Counted from the stretch's first letter, positions 1 through 6,807 are shown. The stretch is DNA of 15,312 nucleotides from Bacteroidales bacterium (GCA_025350365.1 JANXXY010000311.1:1-15312), one strand, 5' to 3'. Notes: a model not told the origin generated them from the letters alone. Numbers and translations are program-made.

Positions 1-863
1 TCTCTAACAATAACCCTATCCTCAGGGTGAACATATTTTAAATAATTTTCAATAGTAGGTTCAAATGATTGAGGTTCGCAGCCTAATAAACGGTATAAGT
101 TATCAGAATACAATAACTTATTGTTTATTAAATCCCATTGAGAAATGCAAAATTCACCAATTATTTCTGCATGTTTCATTGATTCTATCGATATCATTAA
201 TTGCTCATTTGTTTGTGTTAACATATATAAATCCGTGGTGATTTTGACATAAGAAATGATGAAAATGGCCACGGAAAAAAGCAAAAGCAATAACGTGAAA
301 AGGGGAGTAAATGAAATTTCGTGTTCGTATTTATTTTGATTGTGGTTAAAGTGATCTGTTTCCACATCAATCATTTTTGTAATGAAAGTGCGAATTGAGT
401 CCATTACCATTTTGCCTTTCATTAAATTTCCATCTAACATCTTAGCATTTGTAACTGAATTAGAATTTATTTCTAACGTATTCTCCAATAGAGCAAATCT
501 GATGTTGATTAAACGAAATAGTGTATCTAACTGCTTTTTTTGAGGTATATCTTTATTTGATAGGGTTTTTAAACCGTTGAATACCTGGTTTACCTTTTCG
601 CGACCCAAATTATAAGGTTGAAGAAATAGAGTGTCTTTTGAAATAATAAAGCCGCGTTGGCCTGTTTCAGCATCTTTAAGATAGGAGAGTAGTTTCTCTA
701 AATGAATCTGAATTTTATAGGAATGATCTAATAAATCAGAGGATTCACTAAGAGAAATAGTGTGCTTGTAAGATACACTTGAAATAAAAACTAATACAAA
801 CAATGCTATCACAAAAATACTCTTAAGTAAAAAAGAATTTTTGAAAATTAACATTTGTTTCAT
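1..863 (-). CDS. Membrane sensor histidine kinase, N-terminal part (CHASE3 + PAS), cut by window edge
   Basis: I translated this from ATG at 863 on the minus strand; 287 codons remain open at position 1. Residues about 13-31 are a first membrane helix. Residues about 38-165 form a helical extracytoplasmic region carrying DAETGQRGFIIS (64-75), the hallmark of CHASE3 sensor domains. Residues about 184-207 are a second membrane helix. From about 233 a PAS domain begins (QWDLINNKLLYSDNLYRLLG, then YVHPEDR), as in the PAS_3 subgroup. The His-kinase core should follow outside the window, so kinase activity is inferred from architecture, not seen. An in-frame ATG at 854 is an alternative start. The response regulator stops 15 bases upstream on the same strand, so the two are probably co-transcribed and are likely partners. 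CHASE3 ligands are generally unknown. Alternative: a CHASE3-PAS diguanylate cyclase, less likely in Bacteroidota. Confidence 0.85.
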   Translation of the reverse strand, partial: MKQMLIFKNSFLLKSIFVIALFVLVFISSVSYKHTISLSESSDLLDHSYKIQIHLEKLLSYLKDAETGQRGFIISKDTLFLQPYNLGREKVNQVFNGLKTLSNKDIPQKKQLDTLFRLINIRFALLENTLEINSNSVTNAKMLDGNLMKGKMVMDSIRTFITKMIDVETDHFNHNQNKYEHEISFTPLFTLLLLLFSVAIFIISYVKITTDLYMLTQTNEQLMISIESMKHAEIIGEFCISQWDLINNKLLYSDNLYRLLGCEPQSFEPTIENYLKYVHPEDRVIVR

Positions 864-878
864 AAACAAGCTTTTAAT

Positions 879-1325
879 TTATCGATTAAGAATAAATGTA
901 TCTTTGTTGAGACCAGATAAATGGTATTGCCAATTAACGGTAATGACTTCGTGCAATATTTTTTTTAGAACGCTAAAATCACTTGGTTTTTTTATATAAA
1001 CATTTGCCCCTTTAACAAACGTTTCCTCAATATCTTCTTCGGAAGCCGATGTGGAGTAAATAGCAACCGGAATTTCCTTTAAAAAGTCGATTCGTTTGAG
1101 ATCCAATAAACAATCCATGCCATTTTTACGAGGCATATTTAGGTCAAGAAAAATAATATGAGGTAATATCACACCTTTTTTGGTAAGATGGTTTATTAAT
1201 TCAACCCCATCGCATAGAGTTTTAACAATAGTCTTAATTTTTATTTCTTCAAAAGCCTCTCTAAAAAAAATTCTGTCATCTTCATCGTCATCGGCAAGTA
1301 AAATTTGCATTGTTTCGTTTTGCAT
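879..1325 (-). CDS. Single-domain response regulator (receiver only)
   Basis: The 148-residue protein is one receiver (REC) domain with no output domain. It shows the acidic pocket DDD at residues 12-14, the phospho-acceptor D61 in FLDLNMPRKNG, the switch Ser S91 in IYSTSAS and the conserved K113 in YIKKP. This is the Rcp1/CheY-like branch common in Bacteroidota, where such proteins are phosphorylated by PAS-containing hybrid or sensor kinases and pass the signal by protein contact. It lies 22 bases after the AraC-type gene and 15 bases before the kinase, so a three-gene unit is likely. The start could also be the internal ATG at 1310 (Met6), which gives the more usual MQILLADDDE beginning. 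The sequence shows the phosphorelay chemistry; the downstream target is unknown. Confidence 0.92.
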   Translation of the reverse strand: MQNETMQILLADDDEDDRIFFREAFEEIKIKTIVKTLCDGVELINHLTKKGVILPHIIFLDLNMPRKNGMDCLLDLKRIDFLKEIPVAIYSTSASEEDIEETFVKGANVYIKKPSDFSVLKKILHEVITVNWQYHLSGLNKDTFILNR

Positions 1326-1347
1326 TATTTTAAGTATTTCGGGTGGA

Positions 1348-1908
1348 TTATTTCACATCATCAGGGTTTCGTCTTTTATTAATAATTCGCTGAAAGGCAG
1401 TAGGAGTGAGCCCCGTTGCATTCTTAAACTGATTGCTAAAATGGGCGAGGCTGCTATAATTTAGTTTATCGGCTATTTCGGTAATGGTTAATTCATTAGT
1501 AATGATTAATTTTTTCGCGCGTTCGGTCTTTTGAATTATTATAAAATTTTCTATTGTAGTATAGGTAACATCTGAAAATAAATTGGAGATATAGCCATAC
1601 TTATAGTTCAGTTTATCAGCAATGTACACTGATATTTTTGAAACTGGTAATTTATCCTCTGTATAAACCATTTCAGTTATTACATCTTTTATTTTCTGAA
1701 CTAAAATGCTTATATGGCTTTCAACAATTTCAATACCATAATTGTTTAAGGTCGTATTTAACTGATGCAGATTTTCGTTCGAAAAAGTTTCTTGTATTTC
1801 CACTTCGCCAAGGGAAGATAGGGAATAGGTAAGGTTATATTTATCTAACTGCTCCTGAACTATTTTTTTACATAGTGTGTTTGTATCATATTTAAGGTAG
1901 AGCTTCAT
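1348..1908 (-). CDS. AraC-family transcriptional regulator with short ferredoxin-like N-terminal domain
   Basis: The protein has 186 residues. The C-terminal half carries two helix-turn-helix units. The first is at about 92-122 and ends in TTIENFIIIQKTERAKKLI. The second, at about 140-172, has the AraC signature (LTITEIADKLNYSSLAHFSN, then GLTPTAF). The N-terminal 65 residues read like the small alpha/beta fold related to heavy-metal-associated domains seen in many Bacteroidota AraC proteins. The usual metal-binding CxxC is reduced to a single Cys13, so metal binding is doubtful. The gene is first in a unit with the response regulator and kinase downstream. It probably controls stress genes, possibly including those in this window; that target is inference. 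No clear promoter box was found upstream. Confidence 0.88.
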   Translation of the reverse strand: MKLYLKYDTNTLCKKIVQEQLDKYNLTYSLSSLGEVEIQETFSNENLHQLNTTLNNYGIEIVESHISILVQKIKDVITEMVYTEDKLPVSKISVYIADKLNYKYGYISNLFSDVTYTTIENFIIIQKTERAKKLIITNELTITEIADKLNYSSLAHFSNQFKNATGLTPTAFQRIINKRRNPDDVK

Positions 1909-2194
1909 TGTTTATTATTAATTGGAATACTTTTATTAGCTATAATCTTATTGTTGTTTGTTATAACGCTATCATAATAAGGTAAACAGTAATATTTTAA
2001 TTTTGTTCATGAAATTTTTGCCAATACCTTTTTAGCGTATAATTCTTAAAATAAGACAAAACTACAAATAAAAAAAATGAGTCACGAATGCACGGATAAA
2101 CAATTTGTGCTTTCAGGACTCATTAATATTAAGTTTAAAAATGAGTGCTTAGTGTCTAATCCATTATAAAACAGGTTTAGAACCTACTGGAAAA
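1909..2194. other. Intergenic region: AraC-unit leader plus terminator of the four-helix gene
   Basis: This 286-base AT-rich gap has no convincing ORF on either strand. It contains the compound hairpin at 2070-2124 described separately, and a small inverted repeat AGGTT/AACCT at 2173-2185 just after the upstream gene's stop. The rest must hold the promoter of the AraC-type gene, but no TAnnTTTG box was recognised. Confidence 0.5.
2070..2124 (-). terminator. Long imperfect hairpin with T-tract, probable intrinsic terminator
   Basis: Read on the minus strand, an 8-bp perfect outer stem (AATGAGTC/GACTCATT, at 2117-2124 and 2076-2083) encloses a symmetric 6/6 internal loop and an inner 4-bp GCAC/GTGC stem. 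A run of eight T follows at once. It begins 70 bases after the stop of the DUF2383-type gene. The stem plus T-tract supports termination of that gene. The 49-base hairpin is longer than usual. Confidence 0.7.
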
Positions 2195-2656
2195 TTATGA
2201 AGTAGTTACAAGCTCATCACGCATTGTTTTTACTGTGTGGTGATCAGCTGTAATTGAAGCATATTGCGAAGTAATGAGCATTTGCAATGGGGTATTCAAA
2301 TGTTCAATATCATCATTTAATGCTTTTTCATACGTTTTAAGCGCCTGATCTTCACCAAATTCACATAAGTCAAGAATGGCTTTACGATTTTTGCCGGTAA
2401 TGGCTGTTTTGACATCCATCCATACACGGAAAAATTTTCCGGTTGTTTTTGTACTTTCCGTAGGTTGACCCCCTAATTTAATTATTTCACTTACCAGTTC
2501 GTTTTTGCATTTATTACTGGTTTGCGCCAACTTTGCAAAAAGCGTTTTCAACTCATGATCGTCAGTTTCACTGGAGGCAGTTACATAACCTTCAATTCTG
2601 TCGTTGTTTATTTCGACAAGTGTGTTTAACACATCAATTGTTTCGTTGTTTTCCAT
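2195..2656 (-). CDS. PA2169/DUF2383-type four-helix-bundle protein
   Basis: The 153-residue protein has no signal peptide and is predicted all-helical: about 4-27, 32-62, a middle segment containing FFRVWMDVKTAITGKNR, 90-113 (ILDLCEFGEDQALKTYEKAL) and 127-148 (QYASITADHHTVKTMRDEL). The opening TIDVLNTLVEINNDRIEGY and the E-rich third helix match the DUF2383/PA2169 family, which has a ferritin-like bundle. Biochemical role is unknown; members appear in stress and envelope gene neighbourhoods. Acidic and His residues suited to a di-metal site are present (E99, E102, H118/H119 region, H139/H140), but metal binding is not shown. It is probably its own transcription unit: hairpins lie both after it (2070-2124) and between it and the upstream gene (2741-2767). 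Confidence 0.85.
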   Translation of the reverse strand: MENNETIDVLNTLVEINNDRIEGYVTASSETDDHELKTLFAKLAQTSNKCKNELVSEIIKLGGQPTESTKTTGKFFRVWMDVKTAITGKNRKAILDLCEFGEDQALKTYEKALNDDIEHLNTPLQMLITSQYASITADHHTVKTMRDELVTTS

Positions 2657-2740
2657 TTCGTTGATTTTTAATTAAAATTAAATTTTTATTTTTAACTAAA
2701 GACTTTTGAGTAAATATTGCATTTATTAACACATACGCCT

Positions 2741-2767
2741 TAAAAAATACAGGCTATTACATGCCTG
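2741..2767 (-). terminator. Short GC hairpin with T-tract after the YihY-type gene
   Basis: On the minus strand CAGGC (2767-2763), an 8-base loop and GCCTG (2754-2750) form a stem, followed by TATTTTTT. It starts 6 bases after the stop of the YihY-type gene. The stem is only 5 bp but GC-rich, and the T-tract is good, so this is a plausible intrinsic terminator. Confidence 0.6.
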
Positions 2768-2773
2768 GAAATT

Positions 2774-3673
2774 TCAAATAATTTCTTTATTTATTTGAAC
2801 AGAATATTCATTGGGAATTATTTTTTTACCTTTTATATTGGCATATACCTTAGTGAATTCGGCTCCGAAATATAGTATTATGGCTGAATAATACACCCAT
2901 GCCAGAATTAGAATAATCGATCCGGCAGCACCATAAACAGAAGCCATACTATTACTTTTCAGATAAAGACCAATAGCAAATTTCCCAATCATAAATAGAA
3001 AGGCCGTAAAGGCTGCACCAATAATGCCATCGCGAAAAACAATTTTTCCATCAGGCAAAGATTTGTAAATAATTAGAAACAAGATGGTTATTATTAAAAA
3101 CACTAAAATTGTATTTAAAGCATAGAATAAAAAAACGGTATTCTGCGGAAGTAAAATAGTTAAACGTTTGCCAACGATGTCAAGTAATGAATTTAAGACT
3201 AAGCTAACTAATAAGAGAAATCCAACCGAACCAATCATGGAAAAGGACATTAATCGATTGCGTATAAATTTTATTAATCCTCGTTTGGGTTTGGCTTTAA
3301 TTCCCCAAATAAAGTTGATGGAATCTTGAATTTCAGAGAATACTCCGGATGCCCCAATTAGTAATATTATAATACCAATAGTGGTAGCAAATATATTACT
3401 GCTTGATAGTGCTGCATTTTTAATTATTTCCTGAATTTGCATGGCGCCATCGTTGCCTACAATCTGATTAATTTGTCCTACAATTTCGCCTCTTACTGCA
3501 TCAGCTCCAAAAAAGAATCCGCAAATACTTATTACGATGATTAGCAATGGTGGCAATGAGAAAATGGTATAATAGGATAAAGCAGCGCTTAATTTAATGG
3601 CATTATCATCAATAAATCCATTAAATGTCTCCTTTAGTAGATATCCAGATTTTTTTAATAGTATTTTCATCAC
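2774..3673 (-). CDS. YihY/BrkB-family inner-membrane protein
   Basis: The protein has 299 residues, the normal family length. Six hydrophobic segments are visible at about 31-55, 92-113, 141-163, 178-203, 214-237 and 247-271. Family-typical stretches are AIKLSAALSYYTIFSLPPLL near the N-terminus, GASGVFSEIQDSINFIWGI (107-125), and the final helix GAAGSIILILAWVYYSAIIL followed by YFGAEFT. The family was once wrongly called ribonuclease BN; its true function is unresolved, and a transport or envelope role is the common guess. ATG at 3673 or the adjacent ATG at 3670 could start translation. The gene appears monocistronic, with a hairpin after its stop and a 298-base gap upstream. Confidence 0.92.
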   Translation of the reverse strand: MMKILLKKSGYLLKETFNGFIDDNAIKLSAALSYYTIFSLPPLLIIVISICGFFFGADAVRGEIVGQINQIVGNDGAMQIQEIIKNAALSSSNIFATTIGIIILLIGASGVFSEIQDSINFIWGIKAKPKRGLIKFIRNRLMSFSMIGSVGFLLLVSLVLNSLLDIVGKRLTILLPQNTVFLFYALNTILVFLIITILFLIIYKSLPDGKIVFRDGIIGAAFTAFLFMIGKFAIGLYLKSNSMASVYGAAGSIILILAWVYYSAIILYFGAEFTKVYANIKGKKIIPNEYSVQINKEII

Positions 3674-3971
3674 TCTTTTATATGCCTTTTAGCGACCAGT
3701 ATTATTTTCAGAAACTCCTGACCTCTCGTAAAATAAAATTGGTTAGATTAAATAGGGAAATAATATTACTAAATAAACCTTATAACCTTATTCATTAAAG
3801 GACTATTAAATTTACGGTACTATTATTATAAATCTCTGATAATCAATATTTAGGTCAAGATATATGATCTTATAAAAAATATTAGCTTCTTGACGACAGG
3901 TGAAACTTCGAAATGGCAAATTCAAGTAAATACCTGCGGCAAGAAGCATATATCAAAGCTGATTACCTAGG
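3674..3971. other. Intergenic region between YihY-type and outer-membrane protein genes
   Basis: This 298-base gap has no credible coding sequence. Its distal end (3874-3947) carries a strong compound hairpin that probably terminates the outer-membrane protein gene. The remainder should contain the YihY-type promoter. The closest -7-like match I see is minus-strand TAAATTTA near 3815, which lacks the final G. Confidence 0.45.
3874..3947 (-). terminator. Three-tier hairpin after the outer-membrane barrel gene
   Basis: Nested complementary arms are GCTTCTTG (3885-3892) with CAAGAAGC (3940-3947), CAGGT (3897-3901) with ACCTG (3932-3936), and ACTTCGAA (3905-3912) with TTCAAGT (3921-3927, one bulged C). 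The apical loop is ATGGCAAA. Read on the minus strand, the hairpin starts 24 bases after the barrel gene's stop and is followed by TAATATTTTTTAT. Position and T-tract support a terminator. At 63 bases it could also be a stable 3' end of the mRNA or a released small RNA. Confidence 0.65.
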
Positions 3972-4601
3972 TTAAAACGAAACGCCTACGGTTGCCTGAT
4001 ACCAAACGTTTTTGTAACGGGCATTTGTAGATGTCCCATCGCCGTTATTATTCGTTATATCCCAACCGGCTCTTAAATTAAGTACAAAATTGCTTAGGTT
4101 AAATTGTACACCACCCAGGAAACATAAAATGTTTTTGCGAATGTTACTGTTATCATAATCACTCTCTATTTGTCCGACAGACGAAAATACAGTCTTTTGC
4201 TTCATTAGGTAAGAATATTGAGGACCTGCCTGTAAAGTAAAAAATTCACTTGGTTTCAATGAAAATAAAATAGGTATATCTAAATAATTGGTAGTATGGG
4301 TAAATTCATAATTACTACCCAAAACGGAACCTGATGCCTTGAAGCCTTTTTGGGAAAACAATAATTCAGGTTGAAGTCCAAAATATTTACCAATAGGTAT
4401 GGCTAAGAATACGCCAGCGGCCAAACCAATCTTACTATCGGCTTTATATTCCTGACCTTTTGAGTCATACACATTGGACATATTTACTCCTGCCTTCACG
4501 CCAAATTGAAGCTGCTCACGTTTGTCCAAACTGTTATCCTGCGCGTTACTTTTATTTGCCATTAAGGCAACTACTGCGATCATTAAAATTATTTTTTTCA
4601 T
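3972..4601 (-). CDS. PorT-like outer-membrane beta-barrel protein
   Basis: The protein has 209 residues. A signal peptide is clear: MKK, a hydrophobic core, then SNA|QD cleavage after residue 20. The mature part alternates polar and hydrophobic residues in strand-like segments, opening with FGVKAGVNMSNVY (33-45), continuing with GKYFGLQPELLFSQKGF (71-87) and YLDIPILFSLKP (106-117), and closing with YQATVGVSF. The C-terminal Phe is the usual barrel-assembly signal. This matches the OMP_b-brl_2 family typified by PorT, an eight-strand outer-membrane barrel. No ligand can be assigned; it is one of many barrel paralogues in Bacteroidota, so the true PorT of type IX secretion is unlikely. A possible promoter overlaps an inverted repeat at 4659-4701, and a three-tier hairpin follows the stop. 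Confidence 0.88.
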   Translation of the reverse strand: MKKIILMIAVVALMANKSNAQDNSLDKREQLQFGVKAGVNMSNVYDSKGQEYKADSKIGLAAGVFLAIPIGKYFGLQPELLFSQKGFKASGSVLGSNYEFTHTTNYLDIPILFSLKPSEFFTLQAGPQYSYLMKQKTVFSSVGQIESDYDNSNIRKNILCFLGGVQFNLSNFVLNLRAGWDITNNNGDGTSTNARYKNVWYQATVGVSF

Positions 4602-4658
4602 AACTTATCGAATTAAATTATTAGGTATTAAATATTAGGATTTCATATTAATCAATTT

Positions 4659-4701
4659 AAAGCACCGTTTAACAAATTTCATTGTTAAAGGCTTTTGCAA
4701 A
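4659..4701 (-). promoter_or_regulatory. Inverted repeat overlapping a possible -33/-7 promoter
   Basis: Arms TTTAACAA (4668-4675) and TTGTTAAA (4682-4689) are perfect, and flanking AAAGC (4659-4663) and GCTTT (4691-4695) extend the pairing. The same stretch on the minus strand reads TTTG (4701-4698), 17 bases, GAAATTTG (4680-4673), close to the Bacteroidota TTTG...TAnnTTTG promoter and about 70 bases before the barrel gene start. It could be a promoter with an embedded operator. Alternatively it is a weak terminator for the CsbD gene, whose stop lies 11 bases before the hairpin; no T-tract follows. Confidence 0.4.
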
Positions 4702-4706
4702 CCTGG

Positions 4707-4895
4707 CTATTTAAGCCCTGCAATCATTTTCTCAAATTCTTCCTTGGATGTTCCCAACTTAGTTTGAATTTTTCCAAGCATCACATCTTCTTTACCTTCT
4801 TCATACATAAGATCATTATCTGTTAATACTGCAAATCTCTGTTTGAGTTTACCTTTTAACTCATTCCAGTTCCCTTTTACTATTGATGTATTCAT
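4707..4895 (-). CDS. CsbD-family small stress protein
   Basis: The protein has 62 residues with the complete CsbD signature: GNWNELKGKLKQRFAVLTDNDL (8-29), then the acidic EGKEDVMLGKIQTKLG (33-48) and a final short helix. It is hydrophilic, small and without a signal, as expected. CsbD proteins are abundant under general-stress control in Gram-positives and are common in Bacteroidota; their molecular role is unknown. The gene lies 58 bases after the exported coiled-coil gene with no hairpin between them, so the two may share the promoter near 5437-5501. It ends with TAG. Confidence 0.93.
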   Translation of the reverse strand: MNTSIVKGNWNELKGKLKQRFAVLTDNDLMYEEGKEDVMLGKIQTKLGTSKEEFEKMIAGLK

Positions 4896-4953
4896 TTTTA
4901 GAAATTTTAAATGGTGAATAAAAATTATTAATATTTAATTTACTTTAATAATG

Positions 4954-5400
4954 CTACTTCCTATTTCCGGATGAGAAATTTTTCAAATCACTTCCCAATT
5001 CGTCCATATTTTGTTTAAACTCTTTTTTGAATGATTCCCATTTGAGCATGTCGTCCTCATTTTTATAAGTTGCCAATTTCTTTTTAAGATCTCTGTTTCT
5101 TTTCAATAACACACTTATCTTTTTTTGGAATGCAGCATCCTCCTTTTCATTTACTTTCACATATTTTGTTTTCAGTTCTGCAATTTTTTTTTCGTTTTTC
5201 AGAATTTTTTTTTCAAAGTCAATTTTAAATTGATGATATTCCGATAAATATTCATTTGGATTTTCAGTAGTTTTTTTTGTATCAGCTAAATCCTTCTCCG
5301 AATTATCTTTGGATTTAATTATAACCTTTTGCTGTCCGTAAGAGGTGGTAAATCCCGTCAAAATTGCAATTATAGCTGTTATTAAAATGATTTTTTTCAT
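4954..5400 (-). CDS. Exported coiled-coil protein, possibly sll1863-like stress protein
   Basis: The protein has 148 residues. A signal peptide (MKKIILITAIIAILTGF) ends with SYG|QQ near residue 22. The mature protein is almost wholly charged helix with heptad-like spacing from about 52 to 148 and is very Lys/Glu-rich. The tail LKWESFKKEFKQNMDELGSD (119-138) resembles the W-x-x-FKxEFxxDMDxLG motif of small periplasmic proteins annotated as sll1863-family stress proteins; that match is from memory and uncertain. A periplasmic location is inferred. It is probably first gene of a two-gene unit with CsbD. Its upstream region (5437-5501) carries the promoter block shared with the DUF4142 lipoprotein gene. 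Confidence 0.75.
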   Translation of the reverse strand: MKKIILITAIIAILTGFTTSYGQQKVIIKSKDNSEKDLADTKKTTENPNEYLSEYHQFKIDFEKKILKNEKKIAELKTKYVKVNEKEDAAFQKKISVLLKRNRDLKKKLATYKNEDDMLKWESFKKEFKQNMDELGSDLKNFSSGNRK

Positions 5401-5436
5401 TTTGATAAGTATTAAATGTTAATATTAAATACACAT

Positions 5437-5501
5437 CAAAGTTGCAAATCATTATAGTGATAACTATTACATAATAGTTGAATTATTTTACATAATTCCC
5501 A
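5437..5501 (-). promoter_or_regulatory. Shared phased promoter element, copy A
   Basis: Read on the minus strand, TGGGAATTATGTAA (5501-5488) is followed by 15 bases, ATGTAAT (5472-5466), 25 bases, and CAACTTTG ending at 5437, a fair -7 box. The same words occur with identical gaps before the gene starting at 13072. The two ATGTAA half-sites are 21 bp apart, on one DNA face. Also inside is the perfect inverted repeat AACTATT/AATAGTT (5462-5479, 4-base loop). This looks like an activator site plus promoter for the exported coiled-coil gene. Confidence 0.65.
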
Positions 5502-5513
5502 CGTTAAAATTAA

Positions 5514-5535
5514 GATGATAAGGAGATTATCGATC
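5514..5535 (-). terminator. Hairpin overlapping the NADH dehydrogenase stop codon
   Basis: On the minus strand GAT-C-GATAA pairs with TTATC-ATC around a TCTCC loop, giving eight base pairs with one bulge, followed by TTAATTTTAA. The stop codon lies in the left arm. It is AT-rich and weak, but well placed to end the four-gene unit at 5527-10792. Confidence 0.4.
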
Positions 5536-6801
5536 ATCTTTCGGCTTAATAATCAATCGGAAGGATTGGTCGTAGGTGATATAACTCCATATCCAGTTAA
5601 TAAAAATAAGTACTCTGTTTTTTACTCCCATTATAGATATGAGATGCACAAACATCCATACAATCCATGCAAACAGGCCTTGAAACTTAATAAAGGGTAA
5701 TTCAACAACTGCCAAATTTCTTCCAATCGTGGCCATTGTGCCCAAATCGCGATAGTGAAACTTTTCTAATGGTTTATTTTTATACTGACTAACAAGGTTT
5801 TTTGATAATAAAACGGCTTGCTGAATAGCAACCTGAGCAAGTTGTGGATGTCCGTAAGGATAACCATCTTCCGTCATCAGCGCCATATCCCCTATTGCAT
5901 AGATGTTTGCATAACCCGTAACCAAGTTGTAACGGTCAACCAAAAGTCGCGCGCTTTTTGAATAACTTACAGTGTTTAACCCTTCAATCATATTACCCTT
6001 AATGCCGGCAGTCCATATTACAATATTTGTTCTGATTTTATCAGATAAATTATAAAATATCGTTTTATCCTTGTAATCTTTTACTACGGAGGAGGTTAAT
6101 ACAATTATCCCAAGCTTATTAAGAAATTCGGCTGCTTTTTCCGATGTTTTGTTTGACATGGTTCCTAAAAGCCTTGAGTTTCCTTCAATAAGATATATAT
6201 TTATTTTTGAACAATCCAGTTCGGGAAAGTCCTTTGGTAAAATGAAATTACGCATTTCAGCAAGAGCTCCTGAAATTTCGACTCCTGAAGGTCCTCCGCC
6301 CACGATAACTATATTCATATACCGGTCTCTTTCTTCCTGATCGGACACTGATAAAGCATCTTCGAAATTCTGTAAAATGGAATTTCGAATGTCCAATGCC
6401 TCCGTAACTGATTTCATTGATTTTGCACTCTGCTCCAAGTGGTCTAAACCAAAATACGTTGTTTTAGCTCCTTGTGCTAAAATGAGAATGTCGTAATGCA
6501 AACTCCCCACAGAGCTCACTAATTCATTGTTTTGTGCATCAATTTTAATAACCTTCGCTTTACGTATATAAAAGTCAGTATACTTCTGAAAAATTTTGCG
6601 TAGTGGAAACGATATGGCACTTGGCTCTAAACCGGCAGAAGCCACCTGATAAAATAAGGGTTGAAATTGGTGATAATTATTTTTATCAATAATAACCACC
6701 TGAAAATTTGAATGCCGAAGTTTTCTCGCAAGCATTAACCCGGCAAAACCGCAACCTACAATAACAATACGCTTTTTATCATTTGTTGGAATAGTAATCA
6801 T
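5527..6801 (-). CDS. ndh: Type II NADH dehydrogenase (NDH-2), NAD(P)/FAD-dependent oxidoreductase
   Basis: The protein has 424 residues from ATG at 6801, the usual NDH-2 length. Seen in order: FAD Rossmann motif GCGFAG (16-21) after a beta strand; NYHQFQPLFYQVASAGLEP (42-60), strongly conserved in NDH-2; second dinucleotide motif GGGPSG (168-173) for NADH; TAGI (264-267); FAD-binding YAIGDMA (301-307); AQVAIQQ (322-328), the quinone-site motif; and a hydrophobic, Trp-rich C-terminal region (372-409) that should anchor it to the inner membrane. It oxidises NADH and reduces quinone without pumping protons, helping redox balance. A TTG at 6807 directly abuts the ankyrin stop, but ATG at 6801 is preferred. 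It is last gene of the unit. Closely related flavoproteins such as sulfide:quinone reductase are less likely. Confidence 0.92.
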   Translation of the reverse strand: MITIPTNDKKRIVIVGCGFAGLMLARKLRHSNFQVVIIDKNNYHQFQPLFYQVASAGLEPSAISFPLRKIFQKYTDFYIRKAKVIKIDAQNNELVSSVGSLHYDILILAQGAKTTYFGLDHLEQSAKSMKSVTEALDIRNSILQNFEDALSVSDQEERDRYMNIVIVGGGPSGVEISGALAEMRNFILPKDFPELDCSKINIYLIEGNSRLLGTMSNKTSEKAAEFLNKLGIIVLTSSVVKDYKDKTIFYNLSDKIRTNIVIWTAGIKGNMIEGLNTVSYSKSARLLVDRYNLVTGYANIYAIGDMALMTEDGYPYGHPQLAQVAIQQAVLLSKNLVSQYKNKPLEKFHYRDLGTMATIGRNLAVVELPFIKFQGLFAWIVWMFVHLISIMGVKNRVLIFINWIWSYITYDQSFRLIIKPKDDR

Positions 6802-6807
6802 AATCAA

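Noticed and set aside
1180..1464. Plus-strand open frame across the response regulator and AraC gene ends
   Set aside because: Low-complexity Ser-rich translation antisense to two genes with clear domain motifs; no promoter or family features.
2750..2767. ATTACAT at 2756-2762 as another copy of the shared promoter element
   Set aside because: No TTTG at 25 bases and no TTACATRATTCCCA at 15 bases; the word is the loop of a terminator hairpin.
5036..5050. Possible third TGGGAA-type site inside the coiled-coil gene
   Set aside because: It has GATTCCCAT only, without ATGTAA words at the right spacing, and is inside coding sequence.
5515..5700. Plus-strand 61-codon frame at the NDH-2 3' end
   Set aside because: Antisense to the conserved C-terminal region of NDH-2, with no recognisable protein features.
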